Below are positions 7,813 through 16,020 of a DNA stretch of 64,000 bases, piece by piece. The DNA comes from MED-G105 sp038522945 (GTDB lineage Bacteria > Pseudomonadota > Alphaproteobacteria > Caulobacterales > Parvularculaceae). Position numbers and translations under genes: made by a program. The stretch is from NCBI GenBank assembly GCA_038522945.1, contig JBCBJV010000002.1, positions 124,001 through 188,000 on the forward strand, in the 5' to 3' direction. The notes below the pieces were generated by a model. It saw nothing but the letters and a program-made list of their open reading frames with translations, was not told the origin of the DNA and did no database searches. Numbering within the stretch: the stretch's first letter is position 1; the number at the start of each line of letters is the position of its first letter.

Positions 7813-9489
7813 ATGGCCGACGCAATACCTTCAACGACTAATGACCAAGATGCGGGTCATCATGACGACCACGTGCCGTCATTCTTTGTGCGGTGGTTTT
7901 TCTCCACGAACCACAAAGACATCGGCACGCTTTATCTGATCTTCGCCATCATCGCAGGTATCGTCGGTGGTGCCATGTCCGGTCTCATGCGGATGGAACT
8001 TGCCGAGCCGGGCATGACGTTCCTGACGCATTTCACCAATGGCAATGAAGATGCGGCGAAGAACTTCTACAACGTTCTCATTACCTATCACGGCCTGATC
8101 ATGATCTTCTTCATGGTCATGCCAGCGATGATTGGTGGGTTTGGCAACTGGTTCGTACCCATCATGATCGGAGCGCCTGACATGGCGTTCCCACGGATGA
8201 ACAACATTTCGTTCTGGCTTTACGTGGCCTCCGGCATCATGATCACCCTGTCGATCTTTGCGCCTGGCTACGGATCGCAAATCGGGTTTGGCGGTGGCTG
8301 GGTCATGTACCCGCCATTGTCCTCAAACACCGGCAGCCCGGGACCAGCCATGGATCTGTTGATCCTATCGCTCCACCTTGCAGGTGCGTCGTCGATACTC
8401 GGGGCGATCAACTTCATCACGACGATTTTCAACATGCGTGCGCCGGGCATGACCCTGCACAAGATGCCACTATTTGCATGGTCAGTTCTGGTCACAGCGT
8501 TTCTGCTGGTGCTATCACTGCCGGTGCTCGCCGGGGCGATCACCATGCTGCTGACTGACCGGAATTTCGGCACGTCGTTCTTTGATAGTGCAGGGGGCGG
8601 TGACCCGATCCTTTACCAGCACTTGTTCTGGTTCTTCGGTCACCCTGAGGTGTACATCCTTATTCTCCCAGGCTTTGGGATCATTTCCCACATCGTGTCG
8701 ACTTTCTCCAAGAAACCAATCTTCGGTTATCTTGGCATGGCCTACGCCATGGTCGCCATCGGCTTTGTTGGGTTCATCGTATGGGCGCACCACATGTATA
8801 CGGTGGGTCTCTCGGTCAACATGAAAGCCTACTTCGTGGCGGCAACCATGGTTATCGCGGTCCCAACTGGCATCAAGATTTTCTCCTGGATTGCCACCAT
8901 GTGGGGCGGATCGATTGACTTTAAGACGCCAATGGTATGGGCAGTTGGGTTCATCTTCCTCTTTACCGTTGGCGGTGTGACGGGCGTTGTCCTCGCCAAT
9001 GCCGGGATCGACCACTATCTTCACGATACATACTATGTGGTTGCCCACTTCCACTATGTTCTCTCTCTCGGGGCGGTGTTCGCAATCTTTGCTGGCTGGT
9101 ACTATTGGTTTGCCAAGATGACCGGTAAAATGTACCGCGAGTGGCTCGGCCAGCTGCACTTCTGGGTGATGTTTGTCGGGGTGAATCTGATCTTTTTCCC
9201 GCAGCACTTCCTCGGCTTGCAAAACATGCCGCGCCGCTATGTGGATTACGCGGAAGGGTTCGCGTACTGGAACCAGATCTCGACAATCGGCTACTTCGTC
9301 ATGCTTGTCGGCATGCTGATCTTCCTGGTGGCAATGATTGATGCGTTCTTCATCTATCGCCGCAAGGCGCCGGCCAACCCTTGGGGCGAGGGGGCAACGA
9401 CCCTGGAGTGGACACTCCCATCGCCGCCGCCATTCCACCAGTTCAATGAACTGCCACGCTTCGACAAAGAAGAAGCAGCGGCCCACTAG
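7813..9489 (+). CDS. coxA: Cytochrome c oxidase subunit I
   Basis: Catalytic subunit of the aa3-type oxidase, 558 residues, about twelve membrane helices. All haem and copper ligands are visible: the low-spin haem His in TYHGLIMIFFMVMPAM, the CuB His and cross-linked Tyr in WFFGHPEVYILILPGFG, the CuB His pair in VWAHHMYTVG, and the haem a3 and haem a His residues in HDTYYVVAHFHYVLS. D-pathway (GGFGNWFVP region) and K-pathway residues also look intact. It follows coxB by 69 bases and is followed by a strong terminator, so coxBA can be transcribed separately from the assembly genes downstream. Confidence 0.97.
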   Translation: MADAIPSTTNDQDAGHHDDHVPSFFVRWFFSTNHKDIGTLYLIFAIIAGIVGGAMSGLMRMELAEPGMTFLTHFTNGNEDAAKNFYNVLITYHGLIMIFFMVMPAMIGGFGNWFVPIMIGAPDMAFPRMNNISFWLYVASGIMITLSIFAPGYGSQIGFGGGWVMYPPLSSNTGSPGPAMDLLILSLHLAGASSILGAINFITTIFNMRAPGMTLHKMPLFAWSVLVTAFLLVLSLPVLAGAITMLLTDRNFGTSFFDSAGGGDPILYQHLFWFFGHPEVYILILPGFGIISHIVSTFSKKPIFGYLGMAYAMVAIGFVGFIVWAHHMYTVGLSVNMKAYFVAATMVIAVPTGIKIFSWIATMWGGSIDFKTPMVWAVGFIFLFTVGGVTGVVLANAGIDHYLHDTYYVVAHFHYVLSLGAVFAIFAGWYYWFAKMTGKMYREWLGQLHFWVMFVGVNLIFFPQHFLGLQNMPRRYVDYAEGFAYWNQISTIGYFVMLVGMLIFLVAMIDAFFIYRRKAPANPWGEGATTLEWTLPSPPPFHQFNELPRFDKEEAAAH

Positions 9490-9520
9490 GGCAGCAGGCA
9501 GTTACAAAACAACAAATCCA

Positions 9521-9549
9521 AAACCCCGGCAGCACACGCCGGGGTTTTT
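9521..9549 (+). terminator. Intrinsic terminator after coxA
   Basis: A CCCCGGC stem pairs with GCCGGGG across a seven-base loop and is followed by TTTTT, 31 bases after the coxA stop codon. It should end most coxBA transcripts and separates them from the downstream assembly genes. Confidence 0.9.
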
Positions 9550-9716
9550 CTGTTGGTCTTGTCAAATCCATGCCTTGAACTGAAATGCCCAGCGCGGTTG
9601 GCCTGCCTTAAAATCTTCGCAGCTTTTCGGGTTCTGCCATCTAGTCGACCCGACGCTCCGTCGCTAAAAGGTTACCGGGGAATTGATCAGGGTTCAGGGG
9701 TGAAAAGGGGAAATCC

Positions 9717-10091
9717 ATGCTCGAAGCCATTTTGTCGGACGTCATCTCAGTCTTTCGGTCGACCTTCATGTCAGGGGACTTGATTTCGATCGCTATCGCG
9801 CTGGTGTCGGTGCTTGTCGCCGTTTTTGTTATGCAGCGCACTGGGCAGATCGCGTCCATGACGCTATTGGCCCTTGTCGTTTTTGTGCTGATCGGCTTCG
9901 GCCGCTCGCTCTTGTCACCGCCGCCGGCAGAAATGGCCGATAGGGTCACTGGCGGGCGCGCTGCGGCAAAAATTGAATCCGGCTGGTTTGAGTTTGCAAA
10001 CATGTCGGCAGGCACACTGTTAGCGTATTTCATCGCCTTCATGCTGCTGATTTTCGTTTTGTTTGGCCTGAAGTCAGTTATCCGCCGCTAA
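9717..10091 (+). CDS. Small three-TM membrane protein, unknown
   Basis: A 124-residue protein starting at ATG 9717 with a good AAAGGGGA ribosome site. It has hydrophobic segments at about residues 21-39, 46-64 and 98-120, the last ending in the basic tail GLKSVIRR. No family is recognised. It lies between the coxA terminator and ctaB within the oxidase cluster, so a link to oxidase biogenesis or to the membrane is possible but unproven. Its stop codon lies inside the first unit of a 13-bp tandem repeat. Confidence 0.75.
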   Translation: MLEAILSDVISVFRSTFMSGDLISIAIALVSVLVAVFVMQRTGQIASMTLLALVVFVLIGFGRSLLSPPPAEMADRVTGGRAAAKIESGWFEFANMSAGTLLAYFIAFMLLIFVLFGLKSVIRR

Positions 10092-10152
10092 CTTGCCCCT
10101 CTAACTTGCCCCTCTAACTTGCCCCTCTAACGGGCCCCTCTAACGGGCAAGC
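10088..10152 (+). repeat. 13-bp tandem repeat, five units, starting at a stop codon
   Basis: Five head-to-tail units of ctaacttgcccct (10088-10152); units four and five have changed to ctaacgggcccct and ctaacgggcaagc. The TAA stop of the preceding small membrane-protein gene (10089-10091) is part of unit one, so each later unit carries a copy of that stop context. The unit length is not a multiple of three, so TAA recurs in all frames downstream of the gene. Confidence 0.95.
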
Positions 10153-10223
10153 GACCGCGGGTCGCGGCGGGAGAGCCGCGAATTCGGTTTCTTTTCTAAT
10201 GGTTGTCCGGCATAAGCCGGTCG

Positions 10224-11186
10224 ATGAGCTCAACGACAGATATATCGGCGTCTGCATTGCCGCCTCACCCGGAAAAACGAGGCCCCGCACCTGCGGCCGG
10301 TCCGGAAGCCTATTTGGCGCTTTTAAAACCGCGGGTCATGTCGTTGGTGATCTTCACTGCGGCGGTCGGCATGGTCGCGGCTTATGCGGCGGGCGCTTAT
10401 CTTCATCCAGGTCTGGCGCTGGTCTCGCTCTTGGCAATTGCCGTGGGCGCAGGCGCGTCTGGTGCCCTTAACATGTGGTGGGATGCCGACATTGACGCCG
10501 TTATGGCTCGCACGGCCAACAGGCCGGTGCCGCGCGGGCAAGTGCCTCGCCCCGAAGCGGCGGGATTCGGCGGCGCATTAAGTGCTTTGTCTGTCGCGCT
10601 CCTGGCGCTCTCGTCTAACTATCTGGCCGCCGGGCTTCTGGCCTTCACGATCTTTTTCTACGTGATCGTTTATTCCATGTGGCTGAAGCGATTGACCGCC
10701 CAGAACATTGTGATCGGCGGTGCGGCGGGTGCCCTGCCGCCCGTCGTGGCTTGGGCCGCTGTCTCGGGCGATATGCCTGTCGCCGCTTGGATCCTGTTTG
10801 CGATCATCTTTCTATGGACGCCGCCCCACTTCTGGGCGTTGGCTCTTTACAAAGAGGGAGACTATGCGCGCGCTGGGATTCCGATGTTGCCGAATGTCGC
10901 CGGCCACGATGCAACGCGCCGTCAGATCCTGATTTATTCGGTCCTCCTTGCGCTATCCGGCATTGCCCCGGTGGCCGTCGGGATGGGCGGGTTCGTTTAC
11001 CTGGCCGTAGCCGTTCTCATGGGCGGCTACTTCGTCAAACTCGCCGTTGACCTCTTGCGAGCAGACAAGAACGACAAAGGCCCAGCTAAAAAGCTGTTCG
11101 CGTACTCTATCGTTTATCTGTTCGGGATTTTTGCCGCAGTGCTGGTGGAAGACCTTGTTGTGCTCGCTGCACCGTTTATCTCCTAG
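10224..11186 (+). CDS. ctaB: Protohaem IX farnesyltransferase (haem O synthase)
   Basis: Membrane prenyltransferase that adds a farnesyl group to haem b to make haem O, the precursor of haem a for the oxidase encoded here. It belongs to the UbiA superfamily; the first Asp-rich motif is seen in NMWWDADIDAVMARTANRP, with the conserved NRPVPRG directly after it. About eight to nine membrane helices follow. The ATG at 10224 gives 320 residues; an in-frame TTG at 10203 would add seven. Neither has a strong ribosome site. It lies in the usual place, upstream of coxF and ctaG. Confidence 0.94.
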   Translation: MSSTTDISASALPPHPEKRGPAPAAGPEAYLALLKPRVMSLVIFTAAVGMVAAYAAGAYLHPGLALVSLLAIAVGAGASGALNMWWDADIDAVMARTANRPVPRGQVPRPEAAGFGGALSALSVALLALSSNYLAAGLLAFTIFFYVIVYSMWLKRLTAQNIVIGGAAGALPPVVAWAAVSGDMPVAAWILFAIIFLWTPPHFWALALYKEGDYARAGIPMLPNVAGHDATRRQILIYSVLLALSGIAPVAVGMGGFVYLAVAVLMGGYFVKLAVDLLRADKNDKGPAKKLFAYSIVYLFGIFAAVLVEDLVVLAAPFIS

Positions 11187-11204
11187 AGATAAGGAGACAC
11201 TCCG

Positions 11205-11327
11205 ATGACCCCGGAAGACCAAAAAGCACGCAATCAGCGCAATCTCGCAATCGCTGGCAGTGTGGTCCTGTTCATCGTTCTCGTTTACGGCGTCACCGTT
11301 CTGCGGATTTCCGCAGCGGCGGGGTAA
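11205..11327 (+). CDS. CoxF-like small membrane protein
   Basis: A 40-residue reading frame beginning with ATG at 11205 after a strong AAGGAGAC ribosome site: a charged N-terminus MTPEDQKARNQRN, one membrane helix (about residues 14-33), and a short tail. Small proteins of this type, called CoxF, lie between ctaB and ctaG in many alphaproteobacterial oxidase operons. The gap to ctaB is 18 bases and to ctaG 14 bases, so it is part of the operon. Its role in oxidase assembly is assumed from position and not demonstrated here. Confidence 0.85.
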   Translation: MTPEDQKARNQRNLAIAGSVVLFIVLVYGVTVLRISAAAG

Positions 11328-11341
11328 GTAGGCGGCTGTCC

Positions 11342-11920
11342 ATGACCCATTCTGCACGTGCGCCATCGTCAGCGAAAAACCGGAAGACCGCCACAATTGT
11401 GGCCGCGGTTGTTCTCGGGATGGTCGGTATGTCGTTCGCGGCTGTGCCGGCCTACAAGGCGTTCTGTCAGGTTACCGGCTGGGGTGGAACGACCCAGCGC
11501 GCCGAAGCGGAAGCCGACAAAGTCCTCTCGCGCAAGGTTACGGTCCGTTTTGATGGCACCGTTGGCCTCGGCTTGCCTTGGCGTTTTAAGCCCCAACAAG
11601 TGAGCCAGACCTTGAAGGTTGGCGAGACGGGCCTTGCCTTTTATGAGGCGGAAAACCTCTCTGACAGACCGGTAGTTGGTCGAGCCACGTTCAATGTCTC
11701 GCCAGCGAAAGCAGGCATGTATTTCAATAAGGTCGAATGCTTCTGTTTTACCGAACAGCTGCTCCAGCCCGGCGAGAAAGTCTCCATGCCGGTCACGTAT
11801 TTTATCGATCCCAAGATCGACCAAGACCGCAACATGACCGAGGTTGAGACCATCACGCTGGCCTATACCTTTTTCGTCTGGGAAGACGCTGATATCGCCG
11901 CCCTCGATACGGGCCAATAA
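11342..11920 (+). CDS. ctaG: Cytochrome c oxidase assembly protein CtaG/Cox11
   Basis: Membrane-anchored copper chaperone that inserts copper into the CuB site of subunit I. The 192-residue protein has one N-terminal membrane helix (about residues 19-40), the conserved YKAFCQVTGWGG, and the copper-binding CFCFTEQLLQPGE in the periplasmic immunoglobulin-like domain, all as in the Cox11/CtaG family (PF04442). It follows the CoxF-like gene by 14 bases. The last three codons and the stop lie in the first unit of a 14-bp minisatellite. Confidence 0.96.
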   Translation: MTHSARAPSSAKNRKTATIVAAVVLGMVGMSFAAVPAYKAFCQVTGWGGTTQRAEAEADKVLSRKVTVRFDGTVGLGLPWRFKPQQVSQTLKVGETGLAFYEAENLSDRPVVGRATFNVSPAKAGMYFNKVECFCFTEQLLQPGEKVSMPVTYFIDPKIDQDRNMTEVETITLAYTFFVWEDADIAALDTGQ

Positions 11921-12064
11921 CACGGGGCCAATAACACGGGGCCAATAACACGGGGCCTGCAACACGGGGCCTGCAACACAGGGCCAGCAACACAGGGCCA
12001 ATAGCACAGGGCCAGCAACACCGGGCCAATAACACAGGGCCAGCAACACCGGGCCGGCAAGGCC
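11911..12064 (+). repeat. 14-bp minisatellite, eleven units, between ctaG and coxC
   Basis: Eleven consecutive 14-bp units with core gggccaataacacg occupy 11911-12064. Units one to three are identical, four and five read gggcctgcaacac, six to ten alternate gggccagcaacac and gggccaata/gcac, and the last is decayed. The first unit contains the final codons and TAA stop of ctaG (11918-11920). Because 14 is not a multiple of three the stop context recurs in every frame. The graded divergence shows expansion by slippage or unequal exchange from the stop-codon end. It makes up about half of the 320-base ctaG-coxC gap; the remaining 176 bases hold only the coxC ribosome site. Confidence 0.97.
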
Positions 12065-12240
12065 AGGAAAGCAACAACCAGGCAGCCTGCCGCCGATTGG
12101 GCCAGCCTTGCCAGGGCGTCGATTTCGGATCACCGGTACGGAGATTTGCCGCAGGTCAATTGACGGGAAACCCTTGGAAATCAGGGCACCTCGGCGATAT
12201 ACCATCGAGAAATTGCAGATTTTCGATGAGGAAGACTCCC

Positions 12241-13206
12241 ATGGCCGGCTCTGAGGTCAAACACGACTATCACCTTGTAAATCCATCCCCGTGGCCGCTG
12301 GTCGGCTCCTTAGCTGGTGTCCTCATGATGGCCGGCGCGGTGATGTGGATGAAGTCCGGCGCGAATGAGAGCGGCTTTGTTCTGGGGCCAATCGATAGCC
12401 CGTTTGTGCAACTCAAAGGCAACTGGCTGTTCTTCCTCGGCTTGCTTGGTGTGCTGATCACCATGGCAGGCTGGTGGCGCGATATCATTCAGGAAAGCCT
12501 GAAAGGTGAAAATACCTCGACGGTTGTTCGTCTTGGTTTGCGCTACGGGATGGTGCTTTTTATTGCCTCCGAGGTGATGTTCTTTGCAGCGTGGTTCTGG
12601 GCGTTCTTCGGCGCTGCTCTGTTCCCCGGCGCTGGCGAGGCAATTGTCTTGACCGATGGCACGCAAATGCTGAACGCGAACGGCGATCCGGCTTATCTTC
12701 AAAACGATGGCCGTCTTCATTCAACGGGCGGTGTCTGGCCGCCTCAAGGCGTTGATCCTCTGTCACCTTGGGGCTTGCCGCTTTTGAACACGCTGATCCT
12801 GCTGCTGTCCGGGACAACGGTGACGTGGGCCCACCATGCTGTTCAGCACAATGACCAAAAAGGTCTCGTGCAAGGCCTTGCGGTTACGATTGCCTTGGGC
12901 TTGATCTTCACGTTTTTCCAGTACGTCGAATACTATGAAGCGCTCCACTATGATCTCTTCAAGTTCTCTGGCGGCGGCATTTATGGTGCGTCTTTCTTCA
13001 TGGCGACCGGCTTCCATGGCTTGCACGTGGTGATCGGAACGATCTTCCTGATCGTCTGCTTATTCCGTGCCCTTGCGGGCCACTTCACGCCGGAGCGTCA
13101 CTTCGGTTTTGAGTGCGCCGCATGGTACTGGCACTTCGTCGACGTGGTCTGGCTCTTCCTTTTTGCGTTCATTTACGTGTTGGGGAACCAGGGCCTCCTT
13201 TCTTAA
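12241..13206 (+). CDS. coxC: Cytochrome c oxidase subunit III
   Basis: Third core subunit of the aa3 oxidase, seven membrane helices, thought to stabilise the active site during turnover. The family signatures SEVMFFAAWFWAFF and WYWHFVDVVWLFLF are present. The start MAGSEVKHDYHLVNPSPWP at 12241 follows GAGGAA and matches the usual N-terminus; the frame is open further upstream to 12097 but that part looks non-coding. At 321 residues it is longer than average owing to a loop of about 30 residues after helix 3 (around LNANGDPAYLQNDGR). It lies 320 bases downstream of ctaG beyond the minisatellite. Confidence 0.96.
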   Translation: MAGSEVKHDYHLVNPSPWPLVGSLAGVLMMAGAVMWMKSGANESGFVLGPIDSPFVQLKGNWLFFLGLLGVLITMAGWWRDIIQESLKGENTSTVVRLGLRYGMVLFIASEVMFFAAWFWAFFGAALFPGAGEAIVLTDGTQMLNANGDPAYLQNDGRLHSTGGVWPPQGVDPLSPWGLPLLNTLILLLSGTTVTWAHHAVQHNDQKGLVQGLAVTIALGLIFTFFQYVEYYEALHYDLFKFSGGGIYGASFFMATGFHGLHVVIGTIFLIVCLFRALAGHFTPERHFGFECAAWYWHFVDVVWLFLFAFIYVLGNQGLLS

Positions 13207-13215
13207 GGGGGCTCC

Positions 13216-13788
13216 ATGGACGGTCGCCCGTTACGCAGTATTCGGAAGAGTGTCCTTTCGCTCTTTGGTCTTGCCGTTGCAGCGATCGTCCTTACCGGCT
13301 GTTTCGTCAGTGAACAGCCGATCCTGACCGAGAAAAACGCTCGCGCCTTGGCGTTCAAGGCCGGCCCGCTTTTGGTTTGCCCTTACGTGAAAGGGGAGCT
13401 TGACGGCGACTGTAAGCCGGGGCTCGCCACGAACACGCCAAACCGGGCGATGCTCCTTGCGATCGAAAAAGACCAGACTTATGCCCTGCGTTTCCAATCT
13501 ATCCGCCGGAACATGTGGATTGGCCAGATGTCGCCCCTCAACCAGGAGGAAGGCCATATCTATCTGCTGGCCCGCAAATCAAGAACCTATCTGAGCCTCG
13601 GGGTCTTGGCTTGTAACGAAACGGACCCTGACTTGGTTGCGCGCCTTGTTAGCGAGGGGAGCCTTAAAAAAGCGGACAATGAATATGTCTGCAAGATTGA
13701 AAGTGAGGGCGCACTCAAAGACGTTGTTCGTGATCACCTGGAACGCACGGTGCCGCCTGCGTTCGAGATCAGGCTATCTCGCCCGTGA
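13216..13788 (+). CDS. Lipoprotein of unknown function in the cox operon
   Basis: A 190-residue protein with a basic N-terminus, a hydrophobic stretch and a lipobox LTGC (Cys29), so it is likely attached to a membrane as a lipoprotein. The ATG at 13216 is preceded by AAGGGGG and lies nine bases after coxC. The mature part contains five Cys residues and no recognised domain. Its stop overlaps the DUF983 start by four bases (GTGA), so it is co-translated with the oxidase assembly genes; a role in oxidase biogenesis is inferred from this only. Confidence 0.8.
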   Translation: MDGRPLRSIRKSVLSLFGLAVAAIVLTGCFVSEQPILTEKNARALAFKAGPLLVCPYVKGELDGDCKPGLATNTPNRAMLLAIEKDQTYALRFQSIRRNMWIGQMSPLNQEEGHIYLLARKSRTYLSLGVLACNETDPDLVARLVSEGSLKKADNEYVCKIESEGALKDVVRDHLERTVPPAFEIRLSRP

Positions 13789-14192
13789 GCTATTACCCGC
13801 CAGTTTCTCCGTATGCTGCTGGGCTTGGATGTAAGTGTCCGCGCTGCGGACAAGGCAAGCTATACGCGTCCTATCTCGGTTTGAAACCTGCCTGTGAGGT
13901 TTGCGGATTGGATTATGCCGGCGCAGATGCTGGTGATGGTCCGGCGGTTTTTGTGATTTTCATCGTTGGCTTTATCTCCGTCGCCCTTGCCTTTGTGGCG
14001 CGTTTTTCTTGGGGCCTTTCAATTCCCGTCGCCCTTTTAGTATCAGGGGGAACAGCCATAGCGTCGATCCTGTTGATGCTCCGCCCCCTGAAGGCCTTGA
14101 TGATCGCGTTGCAATTCGAGCACAAGGCGAGGGAGAGCCAGTCTACGGGCGCGGCACGCGGTTCCCGCCCACCATCCGATTGGGACCAATGA
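13785..14192 (+). CDS. DUF983 membrane protein
   Basis: A 135-residue protein matching DUF983 (PF06170), which accompanies haem-copper oxidase genes in alphaproteobacteria. Two Cys pairs, CPRCGQGKLY and CEVCGLDY, form a likely zinc ribbon near the N-terminus, and two membrane helices follow at about residues 50-70 and 75-97. It starts with GTG overlapping the previous stop, and its own stop overlaps the ATG of surf1, so the three genes are translationally coupled. Function of the family is not known in detail. Confidence 0.9.
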   Translation: MSYYPPVSPYAAGLGCKCPRCGQGKLYASYLGLKPACEVCGLDYAGADAGDGPAVFVIFIVGFISVALAFVARFSWGLSIPVALLVSGGTAIASILLMLRPLKALMIALQFEHKARESQSTGAARGSRPPSDWDQ

Positions 14193-14929
14193 CGCAATCT
14201 ACTCAATCTGGCAGTACGAGCTCACGCCGTCCGGGCCCGGCCTTTTTTATCGCAGTGAGCCTCGCGCTTGTTATCCTTGCTTCCCTCGGAACCTGGCAAT
14301 TGCAACGGCGCGCCTGGAAGCTGGACCTCATTGCCCAAACCGAAGAAATGCGGCGTCTGCCCCCGGTGCCGCTGGCAACGTTGGTTAACGAAACACCGCT
14401 GGAAGCGCTGCCCACTTATCGGCCGGTTTCCGTCACCGGGACCCTGCGCCACGACCTTAGCGTGCGGGTTTTTGGGGCGATCAACGGTAAGCCTGGTGCA
14501 TTCATCTTTACCCCAATGAAATTGACGGGCCCGCTTGCCGGGCGTGACCTGATCTACGTCAATCGCGGGTTCGTCCCAGAAAGCGTTGACCATAGTGAGG
14601 CCACAAGGCCGGCGGCGGAAACGGTGGTCACCGGCCTGTTGCGCCAACCGGAACCGGTAAAAGGGATTGCGGGTAACTTTAAAATCACCGAGCCCTCGGG
14701 CGACGGGCTCTGGTATGTCCGTATCCCATCGAAATTTGGGCAAGCCGCCGGTCTGGAGGTATTGCCGATTTATATCGACAGTGTTCGCGCTGAAAGCGAC
14801 GGCGCGTATCCCCAAGGCGGCACAACAAGGATTGAGTTTACCAACCGCCACCTGGAGTACGCCTTTACCTGGTATGGGCTCGCGCTGACGCTGGTCGGTG
14901 TTGCGTTCTTCTACGCCCGGCGGAGGTAG
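14189..14929 (+). CDS. SURF1 family cytochrome oxidase assembly protein
   Basis: A 246-residue SURF1/Shy1 homologue, which in bacteria helps deliver haem a to oxidase subunit I. It has the expected architecture: an N-terminal membrane helix followed at once by the hallmark GTWQLQRRAWK, a periplasmic domain with YVNRGFVP, and a second helix at the C-terminus after HLEYAFTWYGLA. The start is the ATG at 14189 in the ATGA overlap with the DUF983 stop; the frame is open further upstream but that part is inside DUF983. Last gene of the oxidase block. Confidence 0.93.
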   Translation: MTQSTQSGSTSSRRPGPAFFIAVSLALVILASLGTWQLQRRAWKLDLIAQTEEMRRLPPVPLATLVNETPLEALPTYRPVSVTGTLRHDLSVRVFGAINGKPGAFIFTPMKLTGPLAGRDLIYVNRGFVPESVDHSEATRPAAETVVTGLLRQPEPVKGIAGNFKITEPSGDGLWYVRIPSKFGQAAGLEVLPIYIDSVRAESDGAYPQGGTTRIEFTNRHLEYAFTWYGLALTLVGVAFFYARRR

Positions 14930-14969
14930 TGCGGCTTGAATAGGTTGCTGCAAACTATTCGGTATAGGA

Positions 14970-15512
14970 ATGACTGAAGATATGAAGCCAATTCAGCTGG
15001 GTGGTTCTCTTGAGTCAGTTTTAACCAAGAACAGTTTTATAGAGCTTCGCCTATTGCCGTTTACTTTCGATAGTTGCCCGGACGCCACACCGGTTACTGT
15101 GATTAAATTTAGAGGAGGTACTGAGATTGAAGCCGAGTTAGCGTCATCGATTGACGACGAGCTGGATGTCTTTGTCGATAAAGACCAAATAAGTATTTAT
15201 TATGGATCGCACGGGGATGAAATTATATTCGTTGCTTCGGAAGTCCAAATTCGGAATGTTGCCTATTCGCGCGAGCAGTACGCGGATGGTATCGAAAATC
15301 TCGAGAAACAATTGCGTGAGGCAAGGGATCGGGCCTTTCAAATCGAGGCTCAATTGAGGCGACTAGATTCCTTTATCGAGGCACTATTGGATCGATCGAT
15401 GAGAAAGTCCTCTCACTCCGATCCGCATGCAAACACTCAGAATGCGGTCAGGTCGGTTCTCCAAAGAGTCCTTACAAAACTGCGTGAAGGAAAAAACAAA
15501 ACGGGAAATTGA
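14970..15512 (+). CDS. Unknown soluble protein with C-terminal coiled coil
   Basis: A 180-residue protein with no signal peptide or membrane helix. The first 100 residues look like a compact beta-rich domain (EIEAELASSIDDELDVFVDKD, EIIFVASEVQIRNVAYS), followed by a charged helical stretch at about residues 105-140 that could form a coiled coil, and a basic tail. I recognise no family. Base composition is more A+T rich than the cox genes before it, and it has no close partner: it ends 23 bases from a convergent gene. It may be an accessory gene. Confidence 0.65.
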   Translation: MTEDMKPIQLGGSLESVLTKNSFIELRLLPFTFDSCPDATPVTVIKFRGGTEIEAELASSIDDELDVFVDKDQISIYYGSHGDEIIFVASEVQIRNVAYSREQYADGIENLEKQLREARDRAFQIEAQLRRLDSFIEALLDRSMRKSSHSDPHANTQNAVRSVLQRVLTKLREGKNKTGN

Positions 15513-15535
15513 CCTCCTACTTTACACACCGAGAC

Positions 15536-15895
15536 CTATTCCTCGCTCGCTTCTTCTTCGTCGTTTTCTTCTTCATCTTGATCCCCATAGAGATAAATCA
15601 CCCCCATGCCGAGGGCATTTTTGCCTTCTTCGGTACAGACAGTAACGGCATCGCTCGTGTAGAGTTCGTCAGTGCTGAAGCAATCCTTCCGGCCACAGAT
15701 CTCTTCCAGATCGTAATCAATTGACCGGATGCGCACCGGCTTTTTTGCATCGATATCCTCATAGACGATATCGCCTTCGAAGACGTCTTCCAGTTCGTCA
15801 TTTTCAAAGATGGTTGCGCATTCGATGGCGTATGCCCCACTCGTGGCGAAAGCCAACGCTGCGGTTGTGGTGGCTGCCAGACATAGCTGTCGCAT
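15536..15895 (-). CDS. Small secreted acidic protein, unknown
   Basis: A 119-residue protein starting at MRQLCLAATTTAALAFATSG (15895), a clear signal peptide with cleavage after GAYA. The frame is open 19 codons upstream to 15952, but that part is basic and would spoil the signal. The mature protein has Cys residues in IECATIF, EEICGRKDCF and VTVCTEEG, which could form two disulphides, and ends in a strongly acidic tail of Asp and Glu. Unknown family. It lies downstream of, and on the same strand as, the OmpA-like gene, with about 125 bases between them. Confidence 0.72.
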   Translation of the reverse strand: MRQLCLAATTTAALAFATSGAYAIECATIFENDELEDVFEGDIVYEDIDAKKPVRIRSIDYDLEEICGRKDCFSTDELYTSDAVTVCTEEGKNALGMGVIYLYGDQDEEENDEEEASEE

Positions 15896-16020
15896 GGAGC
15901 GTTTTTGCCTCTCTCCTTGGTGCCGGTCACCCCTCGCGCCGGCAGCTGGCATCGCCCCATGCCATTGATTTTCCCGGTCGCGCCTCGTCCCGTCAGGCGC
16001 GTGTACGGATTGTTTTTAGC

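Noticed and set aside
8515..9486. 323-residue minus-strand reading frame
   Set aside because: Fully antisense to coxA, whose ligands are all conserved; composition (His, Asp, Glu rich) is typical of antisense to a membrane protein.
11911..12064. Possible CRISPR array
   Set aside because: Units are 14 bp and directly adjacent with no spacers, and no cas genes are present; it is a minisatellite.
11369..12205. A 278-residue minus-strand reading frame with Trp/Pro/Cys-rich repeats
   Set aside because: It is produced by the 14-bp minisatellite plus the antisense of ctaG; the unit lacks stops in that direction. No ribosome site and no domain.
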